A DNA stretch of 64,000 nucleotides from NCBI RefSeq assembly GCF_018967645.1, contig NZ_JAHLZF010000001.1:245668-309667 (forward strand), in the 5' to 3' direction. A program made the translations under genes and the position numbers. The notes beneath the pieces are model-generated. The model had not been told where the DNA came from, made no database searches, and was given only the letters and a program-made list of their open reading frames with translations. Positions 7,542-17,133 of the stretch are shown here, piece after piece (position 1 is the first letter of the stretch; each line of letters begins with the position of its first letter). Source of the stretch: Allobacillus halotolerans. Its GTDB lineage: Bacteria; Bacillota; Bacilli; Bacillales; Alkalibacillaceae.

Positions 7542-8040
7542 ACCCTTACGATGATGTGAGCTCAAATTGGCGATAGAGCTGAAAAAAAGCGCTCTACCCC
7601 CGAATAGACACGCTCAAATCGGGGGTAGAGCTGAAAAAAAGTGTGCTACCCCCGAATAGACGCGCTCAAATCAGGGGTAGTGCATGAAAAAAGTACGCCA
7701 TCCCTGAATAGACGCGCTCAAATCGGGGGTAGAGCTGAAAAAAAGTGTGCTATCCCCTAATAGACACGCTCAAATCGGGGGTAGAGCTGAAAAAAAGCAT
7801 GCTCCCCCTGAATAGACGCGCTCAAATCAGGGGTAGAGCTGAAAAAAAGTGCGCTACCCCCGAATAGACGCACTCAAATCAGGGGTAGTGCATAAAAAAA
7901 GTGTGCTATCCCCTAATAGACGCAATCAAATCGGAGGTAGAGCTGAAAAAAAGTGTGCTATCCCCTAATAGACGCACTCAAATCAGGGGTAGTGCATAAA
8001 AAAAGTGTGCTATCCCCGAATAGACTCACTCAATTCATGA
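7542..8040. repeat. Array of ten 52-bp hairpin repeats (array A)
   Basis: The non-coding stretch between rpmG and yqgN is filled by head-to-tail units of exactly 52 bp. Unit starts are 7542 (degenerate), 7594, 7646, 7698, 7750, 7802, 7854, 7906, 7958 and 8010 (partial). Each unit has a left arm like CTACCCCCGA, a loop like ATAGACGCGCTCAAA, a right arm like TCGGGGGTAG, and a tract of six to seven A. The unit at 7591-7631 has a perfect 13-bp stem (GCTCTACCCCCGA). There are no unique spacers, so this is not a CRISPR array, and 52 is not a multiple of three. A second array of the same family lies at 16808-17084. Confidence 0.95.
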
Positions 8041-8169
8041 ATATAAAATAAATTGCTGTGAGTATTTAATCCTTTCTTTATAGGAACACTTAAAATAAAT
8101 TCGTAACAACCGTTATCCGTGATATGCTAAACATAAACATTCTACAATAAAGTAAAGGATCGGTGCTAG

Positions 8170-8757
8170 ATGTCAAAACATGTCTATCGTACACTCAGTA
8201 AGCGATTGCTTCACCACATTCCTCGCCAAGATAAAGACGATTGTCTCAATAGCATGATGGTACATTTGTTGGAAACGAATTGGTGGCAAGAAGCTGATAC
8301 AGTCGCATTAACCATACCTCGAAATATCGAACTGAATGTCGAAGAAATCATTAAAGCAGCTTGGAAATCAGGAAAACAAGTGGCCATTCCAAAATGCTTT
8401 CCAAAACAAGGAAACCACATGGATTTTTATTTATACACCAATAAAAATGAATTAGAAAATGTATATCTGGACTTATATGAGCCAAAAGATCATCGGGAAA
8501 AATTAATTGATAAAGACTTTATTGATCTCATCATCGTTCCTGGTTTACTATTTGACCCAAAGGGCTATCGTGTCGGGTACGGTGGCGGTTACTACGACCG
8601 TTATTTAGTTGATTATCCGAATATAACTGTTTCTTTAGCAATGGAAGAGCAACTCGTCCAGTACGTTCCATTTGATGAATATGATATCCCGGTTGATTTC
8701 ATTATCACTGAAGATCGGATGATTCACTGCGAAATCGAACGTAAAAAAGGCTCTTAA
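8170..8757 (+). CDS. yqgN: 5-formyltetrahydrofolate cyclo-ligase
   Basis: A 195-residue cytosolic enzyme of folate metabolism that converts 5-formyltetrahydrofolate plus ATP to 5,10-methenyltetrahydrofolate. The strongest motif is GLLFDPKGYRVGYGGGYYDR (about residues 122-141), the ATP/phosphate and substrate-binding signature of the family. IPRNIELN and PKDHRE fit earlier conserved blocks. The ATG at 8170 is preceded by AAAGGATCGGTG. In B. subtilis yqgN follows rpmG directly; here the hairpin array is inserted between them. A hairpin terminator follows, shared with convergent pbpA. Confidence 0.92.
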   Translation: MSKHVYRTLSKRLLHHIPRQDKDDCLNSMMVHLLETNWWQEADTVALTIPRNIELNVEEIIKAAWKSGKQVAIPKCFPKQGNHMDFYLYTNKNELENVYLDLYEPKDHREKLIDKDFIDLIIVPGLLFDPKGYRVGYGGGYYDRYLVDYPNITVSLAMEEQLVQYVPFDEYDIPVDFIITEDRMIHCEIERKKGS

Positions 8758-8824
8758 ACTCGAATATGCCATTAGAAAAAGTCATCATCGCTTAATGAAA
8801 GAACACAACCGAGAGATCGTATTT

Positions 8825-8878
8825 AAAAAACGTGCTACCTGTTGATTGAAACGTTCAACAGAGGTAGCACGTATTTTT
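8825..8878. terminator. Terminator between yqgN and pbpA
   Basis: A long hairpin ACGTGCTACCT ... AGGTAGCACGT (8830-8872), with inner TGTTGA/TCAACA pairing, is bordered by A-runs and T-runs. It can serve both convergent genes. Its stem (GTGCTACC/GGTAGCAC) recalls the stems of the 52-bp repeats nearby. Confidence 0.8.
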
Positions 8879-8928
8879 AACGTTTTAGATTTTTTAAATG
8901 ATGATGATATTCATAGAAACATATTTTA

Positions 8929-11043
8929 TTACTCATCTTCAGATTGATCTTCTTCTGACTCTTCTCCTGATTCGTCTTCACTTGAACCTTTTAGACGTTC
9001 TTCTTTTAACTCGAAATAAGTGTCTAACGCTCTTCTTCCAATTCTATGATGAACCGGATAATCACCCGTCCCTAAATAAGGTGCCATGACGGCAAACGCT
9101 ACTTCTGGTTCATCAAAAGGCGCATAACCAACAAGATTGTAATTGTTGACATCCGTATGCAAGGTTTTGGTTTCATTGTCCCAGTAAAAAGCTTCTGCAG
9201 TTCCCGTCTTACCGGCTGGGTTATACTCAGCATCAGCGAAATACCTGTACCCTGTCCCTCCACTTTCTTGAAAGGCTTGTCGCATCCCTTCTTGGACTCT
9301 GTTTAAGTAGGTGTCTTTCATTTCTATCTTATTCAGAATCGTCGGTTCGTTAACTTTATAAAGTGGGCCGAGTTGATCCCCTTTTGATGAATTATGAATC
9401 TGTTTGACGAGATATGGCTTCATCCGATAGCCGTCGTTCGCAATGGTTGAAATATATTGCGCCAACTGTATAGCTGTATAGTTCTCATACTGACCTATTG
9501 CCATATCTAGAAATTGAGCAGCTCTACCGTAACCGGTTGGAGGGGAGGCTTCCATATTTTCTTCATAAGGAAAATCAATTCCTGTTTTGGCACCTAAGCC
9601 GAATTGCTGAAAATAATTTCTCATTTCCGTATAAGCTTTCGAGTTATAGTTAATGGCTTTCCCTGGTTGGTAATTATTTTCCCCACCCATTTGCATTGCT
9701 ATGAAGAACATATAGACGTTGGATGAACGCTTGATCGCATCGATATCATTTACAGGTCCTAATCTTGTCCAAGAACTTTTCTTATCAGAACCTTTTATCT
9801 CAAGCGGACGGTCAACAATAACTTCTCCCGGACGGATCTCTCCTGAATCAAGACCTGCCAACACTGTAGCACCCTTTACCGTGGAACCAGGTAAATACGT
9901 GTCATAAAGAACTTTATGAGATACATCCGTAAACTCATCTTCTCCTTTTTCAGAAGGATTATATTGTTGTCCTGATGTAGCCAAAACTTCCCCCGTTTTT
10001 GGATTCATCAAAACAGCGACAGCATGTCTAAACCATCTGTTTTTTCCTGGATGTTTCTGAACGGCTGTCTTGACTTCTTCTTGTACAATTTTATCCAATC
10101 GCTGTTGGAGTTCCATATCAACCGAAAGGATCAGGTCTTTTCCTCTTTGTCCTTCACGAATTATATTTGAATCAATCACAGTACCACTTGAGTCCGTAAT
10201 ATGTTCTTTGATTTCTTTATTACCATTTAAATAAAGCTCATACTCTTTTTCAATTCCACTTCTGCCTACACGGTCATTCCGACTATAGTTTCTTGCAAGG
10301 AAGTATTGTTCGTCAGTTTGCGGAATCCCTTGTTGTTGACTCGTAATTCTTCCCAGATAATTCGCAAAAGTACCTTCAAATAAATAATCACGTTCCCAAT
10401 CCGTGGTGACATTGATTCCTGGTAAATTATGCAAGTTTTCGCCAATCACCATATACTCTTCGACGGTAATGTCATCGTATTGAATAATATGTGGTGTCAG
10501 CTCATAAGCTTTGTCCAATTCACGCTTAATGGCCATTACTTCCAGTTCTTTTTCAGTAAAACTTTCTAATTCATCATCCGTGATATTTTCTAGCATCACA
10601 TAATATTGATCTTGATCACTTAGTTCTTTTTCTTCATCTGTTAATCGTTCATAGGCCTCTTGTTTATTTTTGATGATCCAGTAATCTTGCTTGTTTCGCT
10701 TGGTTACTGAATCCGTATCCATTTGAATATATTCTGTTAATTTTTCAGCAATTTCTACATTGTCTTCCGGTTGAACATGCTTTTTTGGAGTGTATGTAAT
10801 AGCGAACTCCGCCTTGTTGTCAACGACGAGTTCACCGTTACGATCATACATCTTCCCTCTAGGCACTGGGGTAGCAGAAGTTACTCGCTCTGTTCGGTCG
10901 AGTTCTTCTTGTGCATCCATGCCAAATAAGATTTGTACGACCCCGAGTTGTAAAATCAAACCGGAAAACAATAGAAAAATGATAAAAAACAATATATTTA
11001 ATCGAAGAGGCAAATGTGATTTTTGCTTCTTATTCTTCCCCAT
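8929..11043 (-). CDS. pbpA: Class B penicillin-binding protein (PBP2A type transpeptidase)
   Basis: A 704-residue membrane-anchored peptidoglycan transpeptidase. It has a short cytoplasmic start, one helix at about 15-36, a PBP dimerisation domain (about 55-300) and a transpeptidase domain. Active-site motifs are complete: S387-T-V-K390, S440-S-N442 and K612-T-G614. In B. subtilis pbpA (yqgF) takes part in rod-shape maintenance and spore outgrowth. The last 20 residues are almost all acidic or serine (EDESGEESEEDQSEDE), suggesting adaptation to salt. It is followed on the same strand by nothing; MFS gene yqgE lies upstream, the conserved order. Confidence 0.93.
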   Translation of the reverse strand: MGKNKKQKSHLPLRLNILFFIIFLLFSGLILQLGVVQILFGMDAQEELDRTERVTSATPVPRGKMYDRNGELVVDNKAEFAITYTPKKHVQPEDNVEIAEKLTEYIQMDTDSVTKRNKQDYWIIKNKQEAYERLTDEEKELSDQDQYYVMLENITDDELESFTEKELEVMAIKRELDKAYELTPHIIQYDDITVEEYMVIGENLHNLPGINVTTDWERDYLFEGTFANYLGRITSQQQGIPQTDEQYFLARNYSRNDRVGRSGIEKEYELYLNGNKEIKEHITDSSGTVIDSNIIREGQRGKDLILSVDMELQQRLDKIVQEEVKTAVQKHPGKNRWFRHAVAVLMNPKTGEVLATSGQQYNPSEKGEDEFTDVSHKVLYDTYLPGSTVKGATVLAGLDSGEIRPGEVIVDRPLEIKGSDKKSSWTRLGPVNDIDAIKRSSNVYMFFIAMQMGGENNYQPGKAINYNSKAYTEMRNYFQQFGLGAKTGIDFPYEENMEASPPTGYGRAAQFLDMAIGQYENYTAIQLAQYISTIANDGYRMKPYLVKQIHNSSKGDQLGPLYKVNEPTILNKIEMKDTYLNRVQEGMRQAFQESGGTGYRYFADAEYNPAGKTGTAEAFYWDNETKTLHTDVNNYNLVGYAPFDEPEVAFAVMAPYLGTGDYPVHHRIGRRALDTYFELKEERLKGSSEDESGEESEEDQSEDE

Positions 11044-11130
11044 CGTTTGAGCTCTCCCTTAAAACGAAGTAATTTGACATGCTTCATTATATCATCAAAT
11101 TTGCTCATTTTCATGAAGAAGTTCTGACAC

Positions 11131-12336
11131 TTAGTCGATTTTTCGAATTTGAAGCATAGCAAATAGATAGCCCAAACCAAAAATTAACAACGAATAACGC
11201 AGCCATTGAGTCTCGGGGAAAAATTGTAGGCCGATCCAAAACAGAACAAGAGAGATGACCCTGCCAAAATTTAAAACAATTTCTTTAAAAACTACATATT
11301 CAACCCGGTAATCTCTTGCGTTCCTTGCCTTACCAATTACATCATAAGAAATGGACATAAACGGAGCGAAAAATAACGGAAACGATAATCCAATAATCAA
11401 TCCGTATAAATAAAGATCTATCGCTGTATTTGCATAAATAATCCAAACAACAGCACCGTATAACGCTACAGAACCAATTAGAATGAATGTTTTTCGTTTA
11501 GATGGCTTCAACCAGCGATTCAATAACTGATATACCAAAAGCGATCCACCTGCGTAGATGAAATTATAGATCCCAATTGTCAATTCTCGGTCGGTGATCA
11601 TGAATACCCATAGACCGACTGCAAACAAAAACACACCGTCTCGCATACCTTGTAGAAAGTGTGCATTCACCAATCGATACCAATTCGGGTTTTCTTTCCG
11701 CTCTTGTAAGGCTCTTCTGATAATATATTGCCCACTCGTTCGCCTACGCTCAAGGAATATACTAGTAATTACAGCCAAGATGAACAGCACAAATGATAGG
11801 AAGAATATCGTTATATAGCCTTTGTACCCTGACAATACGGTAATTAAATAGCCTGCAAATAAGGGTCCAATCATCCAGGCGATTGATTGCAGTGTCCCCA
11901 TGGTGCTATTAAAGTAATCGCGTGTATGTGGTTCGGTTACTTCAAATGTCAACACACTAAATGCCAACAAATAAAAACCATAGCCTGCCCCGAGTACGGC
12001 ACCCAGAAGCATATAGACGGATAAAGCATGACTTCCTAAGGATAAGAGACCGATGAAAAACAGTGAGATAAGTATTATTCCGACACGTAGAATAATGACC
12101 CGATCGAAACGTTTTACCCATTTGCCAGCAATGATAAAAATAAATAGCTGCGTTAAGTAAATGCAAATATTGTACACTGCAAGCAGTTCAATATCATGAG
12201 ATTGTCTCCACAGAAAGATATTGACGAAGATATTGGACATGCTTAAACCGAGTGTATATAACGCAGAGATTGTCAGCAGATAAAATAAATTCTTTCGTTC
12301 GTATTCAGTTACGTCATCTCGATGGCGAAGTTTCAT
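11131..12336 (-). CDS. yqgE: Major facilitator superfamily transporter, YqgE type
   Basis: A 401-residue membrane protein with about twelve hydrophobic segments in two halves and a cytoplasmic start rich in charge (MKLRHRDDVTEYERKN). The central loop contains FLERRRTSGQYIIRRA. It belongs to the MFS by layout; the substrate is unknown. It keeps the B. subtilis position between sodA and pbpA, hence the symbol. A purine-rich AAAGAGGGAGCT precedes the ATG. Confidence 0.8.
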   Translation of the reverse strand: MKLRHRDDVTEYERKNLFYLLTISALYTLGLSMSNIFVNIFLWRQSHDIELLAVYNICIYLTQLFIFIIAGKWVKRFDRVIILRVGIILISLFFIGLLSLGSHALSVYMLLGAVLGAGYGFYLLAFSVLTFEVTEPHTRDYFNSTMGTLQSIAWMIGPLFAGYLITVLSGYKGYITIFFLSFVLFILAVITSIFLERRRTSGQYIIRRALQERKENPNWYRLVNAHFLQGMRDGVFLFAVGLWVFMITDRELTIGIYNFIYAGGSLLVYQLLNRWLKPSKRKTFILIGSVALYGAVVWIIYANTAIDLYLYGLIIGLSFPLFFAPFMSISYDVIGKARNARDYRVEYVVFKEIVLNFGRVISLVLFWIGLQFFPETQWLRYSLLIFGLGYLFAMLQIRKID

Positions 12337-12471
12337 TTAGCTCCCTCTTTTCAGTCATTAGTCTAAACAAGAGGAAACCAGTTATGCACGTTCAATATTG
12401 TTCTACAACTGTATAAAATTCGGTACATCGAGCTAACAATTATATAGTATAACCATATTTACTCCATCATC

Positions 12472-12516
12472 AAAAAAGCTCTCACCAAAGCAGCAAAGTG
12501 CTTTGAAGAGAGCTTA
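12472..12516 (-). terminator. Intrinsic terminator of sodA
   Basis: On the minus strand AAGCTCTCT...(inner AAAGCA/TGCTTT)...GAGAGCTT is followed by TTTT, 25 bases after the sodA stop. Confidence 0.85.
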
Positions 12517-12539
12517 TAAAACATGGTCATTTTTTCATT

Positions 12540-13148
12540 TTATTTAGCGTCTTCATAACGCTTGCTTACTTCATCCCAGTTCACAACGTTCCAGAATGCT
12601 TTAATGTAATCTGGACGACGGTTTTGATAGTTCAAGTAGTAAGCATGCTCCCAAACATCCAAGCCAAGGATCGGTGTTTTACCTTCCATTACTGGTGTAT
12701 CTTGGTTTGGTGTAGAAGTAATTTCTAATTCTCCATTATTTACAATTAACCATGCCCAGCCAGAACCGAAACGACCTGCTGCAGCATTTGCGAATTCATC
12801 TTGGAATGCTGAAAAGCTACCGAATTTTTCGTTGATCTTATCAGCTAATTCGCCACTTGGTTCTCCTCCACCATTTGGGGATAGAACTGTCCAGAATAGT
12901 GAGTGGTTCGCATGTCCACCACCATTGTTTCTTACTGCTGTTTGAATATCACTTGGTAGAGAGTTAAGATCTTTTAATAACTCATCCAATGATTTGTCTT
13001 GAAGGTCAGAATGCCCCTCTAAGGCAGCATTTAATTTCGTCACATAGGTGTTATGGTGCTTCGTGTGGTGAATGTTCATTGTTTCTTTGTCGATGTGTGG
13101 CTCTAGTGCATCATATGCGTATGGTAATTCTGGTAATTCAAAAGCCAT
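12540..13148 (-). CDS. sodA: Superoxide dismutase (Mn/Fe family)
   Basis: A 202-residue cytosolic enzyme that dismutates superoxide to hydrogen peroxide and oxygen. The metal ligands are visible: His in [10 protein letters not shown] (first domain), His in NHSLFW, and Asp/His in [10 protein letters not shown] near residue 165. [11 protein letters not shown] and the general pattern suit the manganese form of Bacillus SodA, though metal choice is not provable from sequence. AAGGAGGAATTTCATC precedes the ATG. It is single-gene, with a terminator after it, and diverges from cydDC. Confidence 0.95.
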   Translation of the reverse strand: MAFELPELPYAYDALEPHIDKETMNIHHTKHHNTYVTKLNAALEGHSDLQDKSLDELLKDLNSLPSDIQTAVRNNGGGHANHSLFWTVLSPNGGGEPSGELADKINEKFGSFSAFQDEFANAAAGRFGSGWAWLIVNNGELEITSTPNQDTPVMEGKTPILGLDVWEHAYYLNYQNRRPDYIKAFWNVVNWDEVSKRYEDAK

Positions 13149-13352
13149 GATGAAATTCCTCCTTCAAATAATTTAATCCATGGAAATCACAATGAATTTC
13201 CCTCCACCATTAAGGGTATCAAGGCTTAGAGCTTCCTGCAAGTTTTATGCATTGCCTAAAATGTTAAATCCTTGTCATTCTTTATTAGCGATTCAGCCTT
13301 TATCTCATGATAAAATAGAATTAAACAAACGTTTAGGGAGATTCGATCCGTA

Positions 13353-15080
13353 ATGAATGTAAAACAAATCATCCGCGAACAAAAAAATAAACTGATGTGG
13401 ATTTTATTATTCAGTATTCTGCTAGGTGCGATCATTGTCTTCCAAGCTTATTTAATCGTTGAAATCATTCATACAATTTTTCTGGAAAACCAACCATTCG
13501 AATCTGTCGTGACATTACTTTCACTCCTATTCATCCTCCTGCTTGGTCGCGCACTTTTTATTCATTTCATTGGTTCAGTCAGTCTGAAGCTCGGATTTCA
13601 GGCTAAGAAAAAAATCAGGAACCGATTATTGGACCATTTTTCAACCAAATCTCTAACACCAACTAACGAAGACCAATCTGGCAAAAAAATTGGCCTGATG
13701 CTGGATACAGTGGATGAGATCGATCCTTATTTTAGTGAATACTTGCCTAAAGTCATTCAAGCATCGACCATTCCCATCATCCTCCTTGGGGTCATTTTCT
13801 ATTTTAACTATCCATCTGGATTAATCATTTTATTTACCGCGCCTTTTATTCCTTTATTTATGGCGATCATTGGTATGAAAACAAGGGATAAATCAGAAGA
13901 GCAAATTGAACAAATGAATGCATTTTCAGCGCAATTTCTCGATACTCTCCAAGGATTGAAAACATTAAAGTTATTCGGTAAGGCTAAACAATCCGAATCA
14001 AAGATCGAAACGAGCACGTTGGGATTTCGCGATGCCACGATGGATGTTTTAAAAGTCGCATTCGCCTCAGCGTTTATGATGGAGTTAATATCCATGTTAA
14101 GCATGGGACTTATTGCTTTGGAAGTATCTTTCCGTATGATTGTATTCGATTCCATTACATTCCATACAGCCTTTTTCGTTCTTTTGTTGGCTCCAGAATT
14201 TTATGTACTTTTGAAGGAGTTAAGCAGTGCTTTCCATTCCGGTCGGGAAAGTTTGACTGCTATTAAAAAAATAAATGAAGAGATTTCCACGGATGCAAAT
14301 GATGTCAGCTGGGGAACCCAAAAGTTGCAGACAGGCTCTCCATCCTCCATCCAATTAAATAATGTTGACATGCAATATCCAAATGACGGTTTCATGCTTG
14401 GCCCAATCAATCTTCATATTGATCCGTATGAAAAAATAGCTTTGATCGGTGAAAGTGGATCGGGAAAAACGACCTTATTCCATCTGTTGGCTGGTTTGAT
14501 GGAACCACAGTCAGGGACGATCTATTTGGATGGCTATTCAAAGGCTGATGTCGATTCATCTTCTTGGTTTCGTCAACTGGGATATCTATCGCAGGACCCT
14601 TATATATTTGCCGGAACGATTGCAGAAAATATCTCTCTCGGAACAGACAAGTTCGTCAGTGATCAGGAAATATGGCGCGTATTAAATCAAGTGAAACTCG
14701 ATACCCTCGTATCTACATTAGAACACGGCATCCATACAACGATCGGTGAAGGTGGACGAGGTCTATCGGGCGGTGAAAAACAACGGTTAGCACTTGCACG
14801 AATTTTAATTAAACAACCTTCGATTTTATTATTCGATGAACCAACAACTGGACTTGATCTGAAAACGGAAAAAGTCATCCAAAATAGCTTGGAGCAGTTA
14901 ACTGAAAAAATGACAGTCATTACAATCGCACATCGAATAAAAACAATCCAATCCAGCGACCGCATTTGGATTATGGAAGAAGGAAAAATTGTAGCAGATG
15001 GTACACATAAAGAGTTGGAACATTCCAATGAGTTCTATCAGAGCTTAATTACACCAATAAGAAAGGAGAACATGGAATGA
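13353..15080 (+). CDS. cydD: ABC transporter CydD, for cytochrome bd assembly
   Basis: A 575-residue half-transporter with an N-terminal six-helix exporter domain (to about 310) and a C-terminal ATPase. Walker A is GESGSGKT, the signature LSGGEKQRLALARI, Walker B ILLFDEPT, and the switch histidine lies in IAHRIKTIQ. CydDC exports reduced thiols such as cysteine and glutathione-like compounds and is needed to assemble cytochrome bd. It overlaps cydC by four bases. The ATG at 13353 has AGGGAG twelve bases upstream, slightly far. cydAB lie nearby on the opposite strand, which supports the role. Which partner is called CydC or CydD varies between bacteria. Confidence 0.88.
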   Translation: MNVKQIIREQKNKLMWILLFSILLGAIIVFQAYLIVEIIHTIFLENQPFESVVTLLSLLFILLLGRALFIHFIGSVSLKLGFQAKKKIRNRLLDHFSTKSLTPTNEDQSGKKIGLMLDTVDEIDPYFSEYLPKVIQASTIPIILLGVIFYFNYPSGLIILFTAPFIPLFMAIIGMKTRDKSEEQIEQMNAFSAQFLDTLQGLKTLKLFGKAKQSESKIETSTLGFRDATMDVLKVAFASAFMMELISMLSMGLIALEVSFRMIVFDSITFHTAFFVLLLAPEFYVLLKELSSAFHSGRESLTAIKKINEEISTDANDVSWGTQKLQTGSPSSIQLNNVDMQYPNDGFMLGPINLHIDPYEKIALIGESGSGKTTLFHLLAGLMEPQSGTIYLDGYSKADVDSSSWFRQLGYLSQDPYIFAGTIAENISLGTDKFVSDQEIWRVLNQVKLDTLVSTLEHGIHTTIGEGGRGLSGGEKQRLALARILIKQPSILLFDEPTTGLDLKTEKVIQNSLEQLTEKMTVITIAHRIKTIQSSDRIWIMEEGKIVADGTHKELEHSNEFYQSLITPIRKENME

Positions 15081-16777
15081 CAAATTTACGTGTTGTAATT
15101 AACGAAATTTTGAAAGAAAAAAAAGATGTTCTTCTTTCTGTATTGTTTGGATTCATTGCTGGTATGGCAGCGATTGGTTTATTTTCAGCGAGTGGTTATT
15201 TACTATCCAAAGCCGCAATTGGCGTACCGCTTACAGCATTAACTGTAGTAATTGCAATCGTCAAATTGCTCGGAGTGACAAGAGCGTTTAGTCGCTATGG
15301 CGAACGTTATTATTCACACCGTGCAAGTTTTACTGTTCTCGGTCATATCCGCAAAACATTTTATCGAAGACTGGACCAGTCATTCTCAACCCTCATGCAA
15401 AAATATCAATCCGGTGACTTGCTCTCGCGTATGGTGGGTGATATTGAATCGTTACAAACCTATTTCTTACGGGTATTATATCCACCGATGTTGCTCTTTT
15501 TTATTTTCTTGACGACGATTTTCTTTGCATCCTTTTTTTCATTTTGGGTTGCTGCAATTTTGTTTATTGGGTTTATACTACAAATTCTAGTCTTGCCCAC
15601 CCTCTTTTATTGGTGGCTGATGAAAACCAAGTCAACGGTGCGTATGGATAGAACTACATTGTCTAACGATGCAGGCGAATACTTTTTCGGATACAAAGAG
15701 TTGAAAATTTTTCAACACGAAAAAACACAGAAAAACGCATTGATCAAAGCGAGCGATCAATATGAACGATCATCTTTCAATCAAAAAAGGAAAGAAAGGC
15801 TTCATCAAACCATTTACACATGGGTCGGCTATTTTATCATTTGGCTTGTGTTGGCAGCAGGTGCCTATTTTGTATCAGATGGTGACTTGAACGGGATTTA
15901 TTTAGCTGTATTTTTATTGCTATCGATCACACTGTTTGAAAACAGTGAAGTGTTAAGTGCCTTGCCGATTCATCTAGCAAACAGTCAGGAAGTTAGTGAA
16001 CGTTTAAGTGAAGTGGAACCAACAGGTCATGAAGATATGAAAACAACAGTGTCCTCTCTTGGTTCATTACAAATGGAACAGCTGACTTTCAGTTATCCCA
16101 ATGCCCTATCACCTGCTCTACTTGATGTAAGTTTTATTTTAAATAGAGGCAGTAAAACAGCTATTGTTGGGCCTAGTGGTTCAGGTAAATCAACGATTAT
16201 TGACTTAGTTCTCGGTATCGAATCTACACAAGACGGACGCATACTATGGAATAACGAACTGGTTGAAAAGCTTGAACCTAGCTCATTATGGAAGCATTCA
16301 AATGTAGTATTACAAGAAAGTCATTTCTTTTACGGGACTGTTCGTGATAATCTATTTGCTGATTCAACTCACACAGATGCCGATATGCTCAAGGTCCTCG
16401 AACGGGTGAACCTATCTTATTTGGATCTCGATTCGCTTGTATTGGAAAAGGGCAGTAATTTATCCGGTGGGGAAAAACAACGACTAGCAGTTGCTAGAAC
16501 ACTATTGAAGCCAGAGGCTGAGCTTTGGTTGCTAGATGAACCGACTTCAAGTTTAGATACGAAAAATAAAGATAATATCTACCGACAACTTTGGAATGAA
16601 ACAGAAGATAAAACCATGCTATTGATTACACATGAATTAACTCACTTAGAAGACATGGACCAAATCATCGTTTTACAAGAGGGTAAAATCGTTGAATCAG
16701 GAACCTATGAAGAGCTCATGAAGCGTCAAGGTGAATTTTTCCAAATGAAACAGATTGAAGACTCTGTCTTACTATAA
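15077..16777 (+). CDS. cydC: ABC transporter CydC, for cytochrome bd assembly
   Basis: A 566-residue half-transporter and partner of the preceding gene: a six-helix membrane domain (SRYGERYYSHRASF loop near residue 75, typical of CydC) and an ATPase with Walker A GPSGSGKS, signature LSGGEKQRLAVART, Walker B LWLLDEPT and switch ITHEL. Its start overlaps the cydD stop (ATGA) and AAAGGAG precedes it, so the two are translationally coupled. The transcript runs into the 52-bp repeat array and then a hairpin at 17084. Confidence 0.88.
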   Translation: MTNLRVVINEILKEKKDVLLSVLFGFIAGMAAIGLFSASGYLLSKAAIGVPLTALTVVIAIVKLLGVTRAFSRYGERYYSHRASFTVLGHIRKTFYRRLDQSFSTLMQKYQSGDLLSRMVGDIESLQTYFLRVLYPPMLLFFIFLTTIFFASFFSFWVAAILFIGFILQILVLPTLFYWWLMKTKSTVRMDRTTLSNDAGEYFFGYKELKIFQHEKTQKNALIKASDQYERSSFNQKRKERLHQTIYTWVGYFIIWLVLAAGAYFVSDGDLNGIYLAVFLLLSITLFENSEVLSALPIHLANSQEVSERLSEVEPTGHEDMKTTVSSLGSLQMEQLTFSYPNALSPALLDVSFILNRGSKTAIVGPSGSGKSTIIDLVLGIESTQDGRILWNNELVEKLEPSSLWKHSNVVLQESHFFYGTVRDNLFADSTHTDADMLKVLERVNLSYLDLDSLVLEKGSNLSGGEKQRLAVARTLLKPEAELWLLDEPTSSLDTKNKDNIYRQLWNETEDKTMLLITHELTHLEDMDQIIVLQEGKIVESGTYEELMKRQGEFFQMKQIEDSVLL

Positions 16778-16807
16778 GTACAATCGGTAGCCAAACGGTT
16801 TGGTGCG

Positions 16808-17084
16808 CTACCCCCGAATAGACACACTCAAATCAGGGGTAGAACATAAAAAAAGTGCGCTACCCCCGAATAGACGCACTCAAATCGGGGGTAGAGCATA
16901 AAAAAAGTGCGCTACCCCCGGATAGACGCGCTCAAATCAGGGATAGAGCATAAAAAAAGTGCGCTACCCCCGGATAGACGCGCTCAAATCAGGGGTAGAA
17001 CATAAAAAAAGTGCGCTACCCCCGGATAGACGAACTCAAATCAGGGGTAGGGCATAAAAAAAAGTGCGCTACCCCCGAATAGAC
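16808..17084. repeat. Array of 52-bp hairpin repeats (array B)
   Basis: Units start at 16808, 16860, 16912, 16964, 17016 and 17069 (the last truncated). The first four periods are exactly 52 bp; the fifth is 53 because one A is added. Units have the same arms, loop and A-tract as array A and the same orientation, but are more uniform. Array B lies between convergent cydDC (+) and cydABS (-). Read on the minus strand, each unit is a hairpin followed by a T-run. Confidence 0.95.
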
Positions 17085-17133
17085 AAACACCCCAGTTAGG
17101 ATTGTCGCGCTGCCAACCTGACTGGGGTGTTTG
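17084..17133 (+). terminator. Hairpin after cydDC and array B
   Basis: A 17-bp stem (17084-17100 with 17117-17133, one G-T pair) contains CAAACACCCCAGT and its complement with a 16-base loop. The T-tract after it (CATTTTCC) is weak. It probably ends plus-strand cydDC transcription before the convergent cyd genes. Confidence 0.65.

Noticed and set aside
7542..8040. CRISPR array
   Set aside because: The units are head-to-tail without unique spacers, period 52 bp includes the loop and A-tract in every copy, and no cas genes are near.
10998..11180. 60-codon frame overlapping the pbpA start and the end of yqgE
   Set aside because: It is out of frame with both genes, has no ribosome site and no recognisable features.
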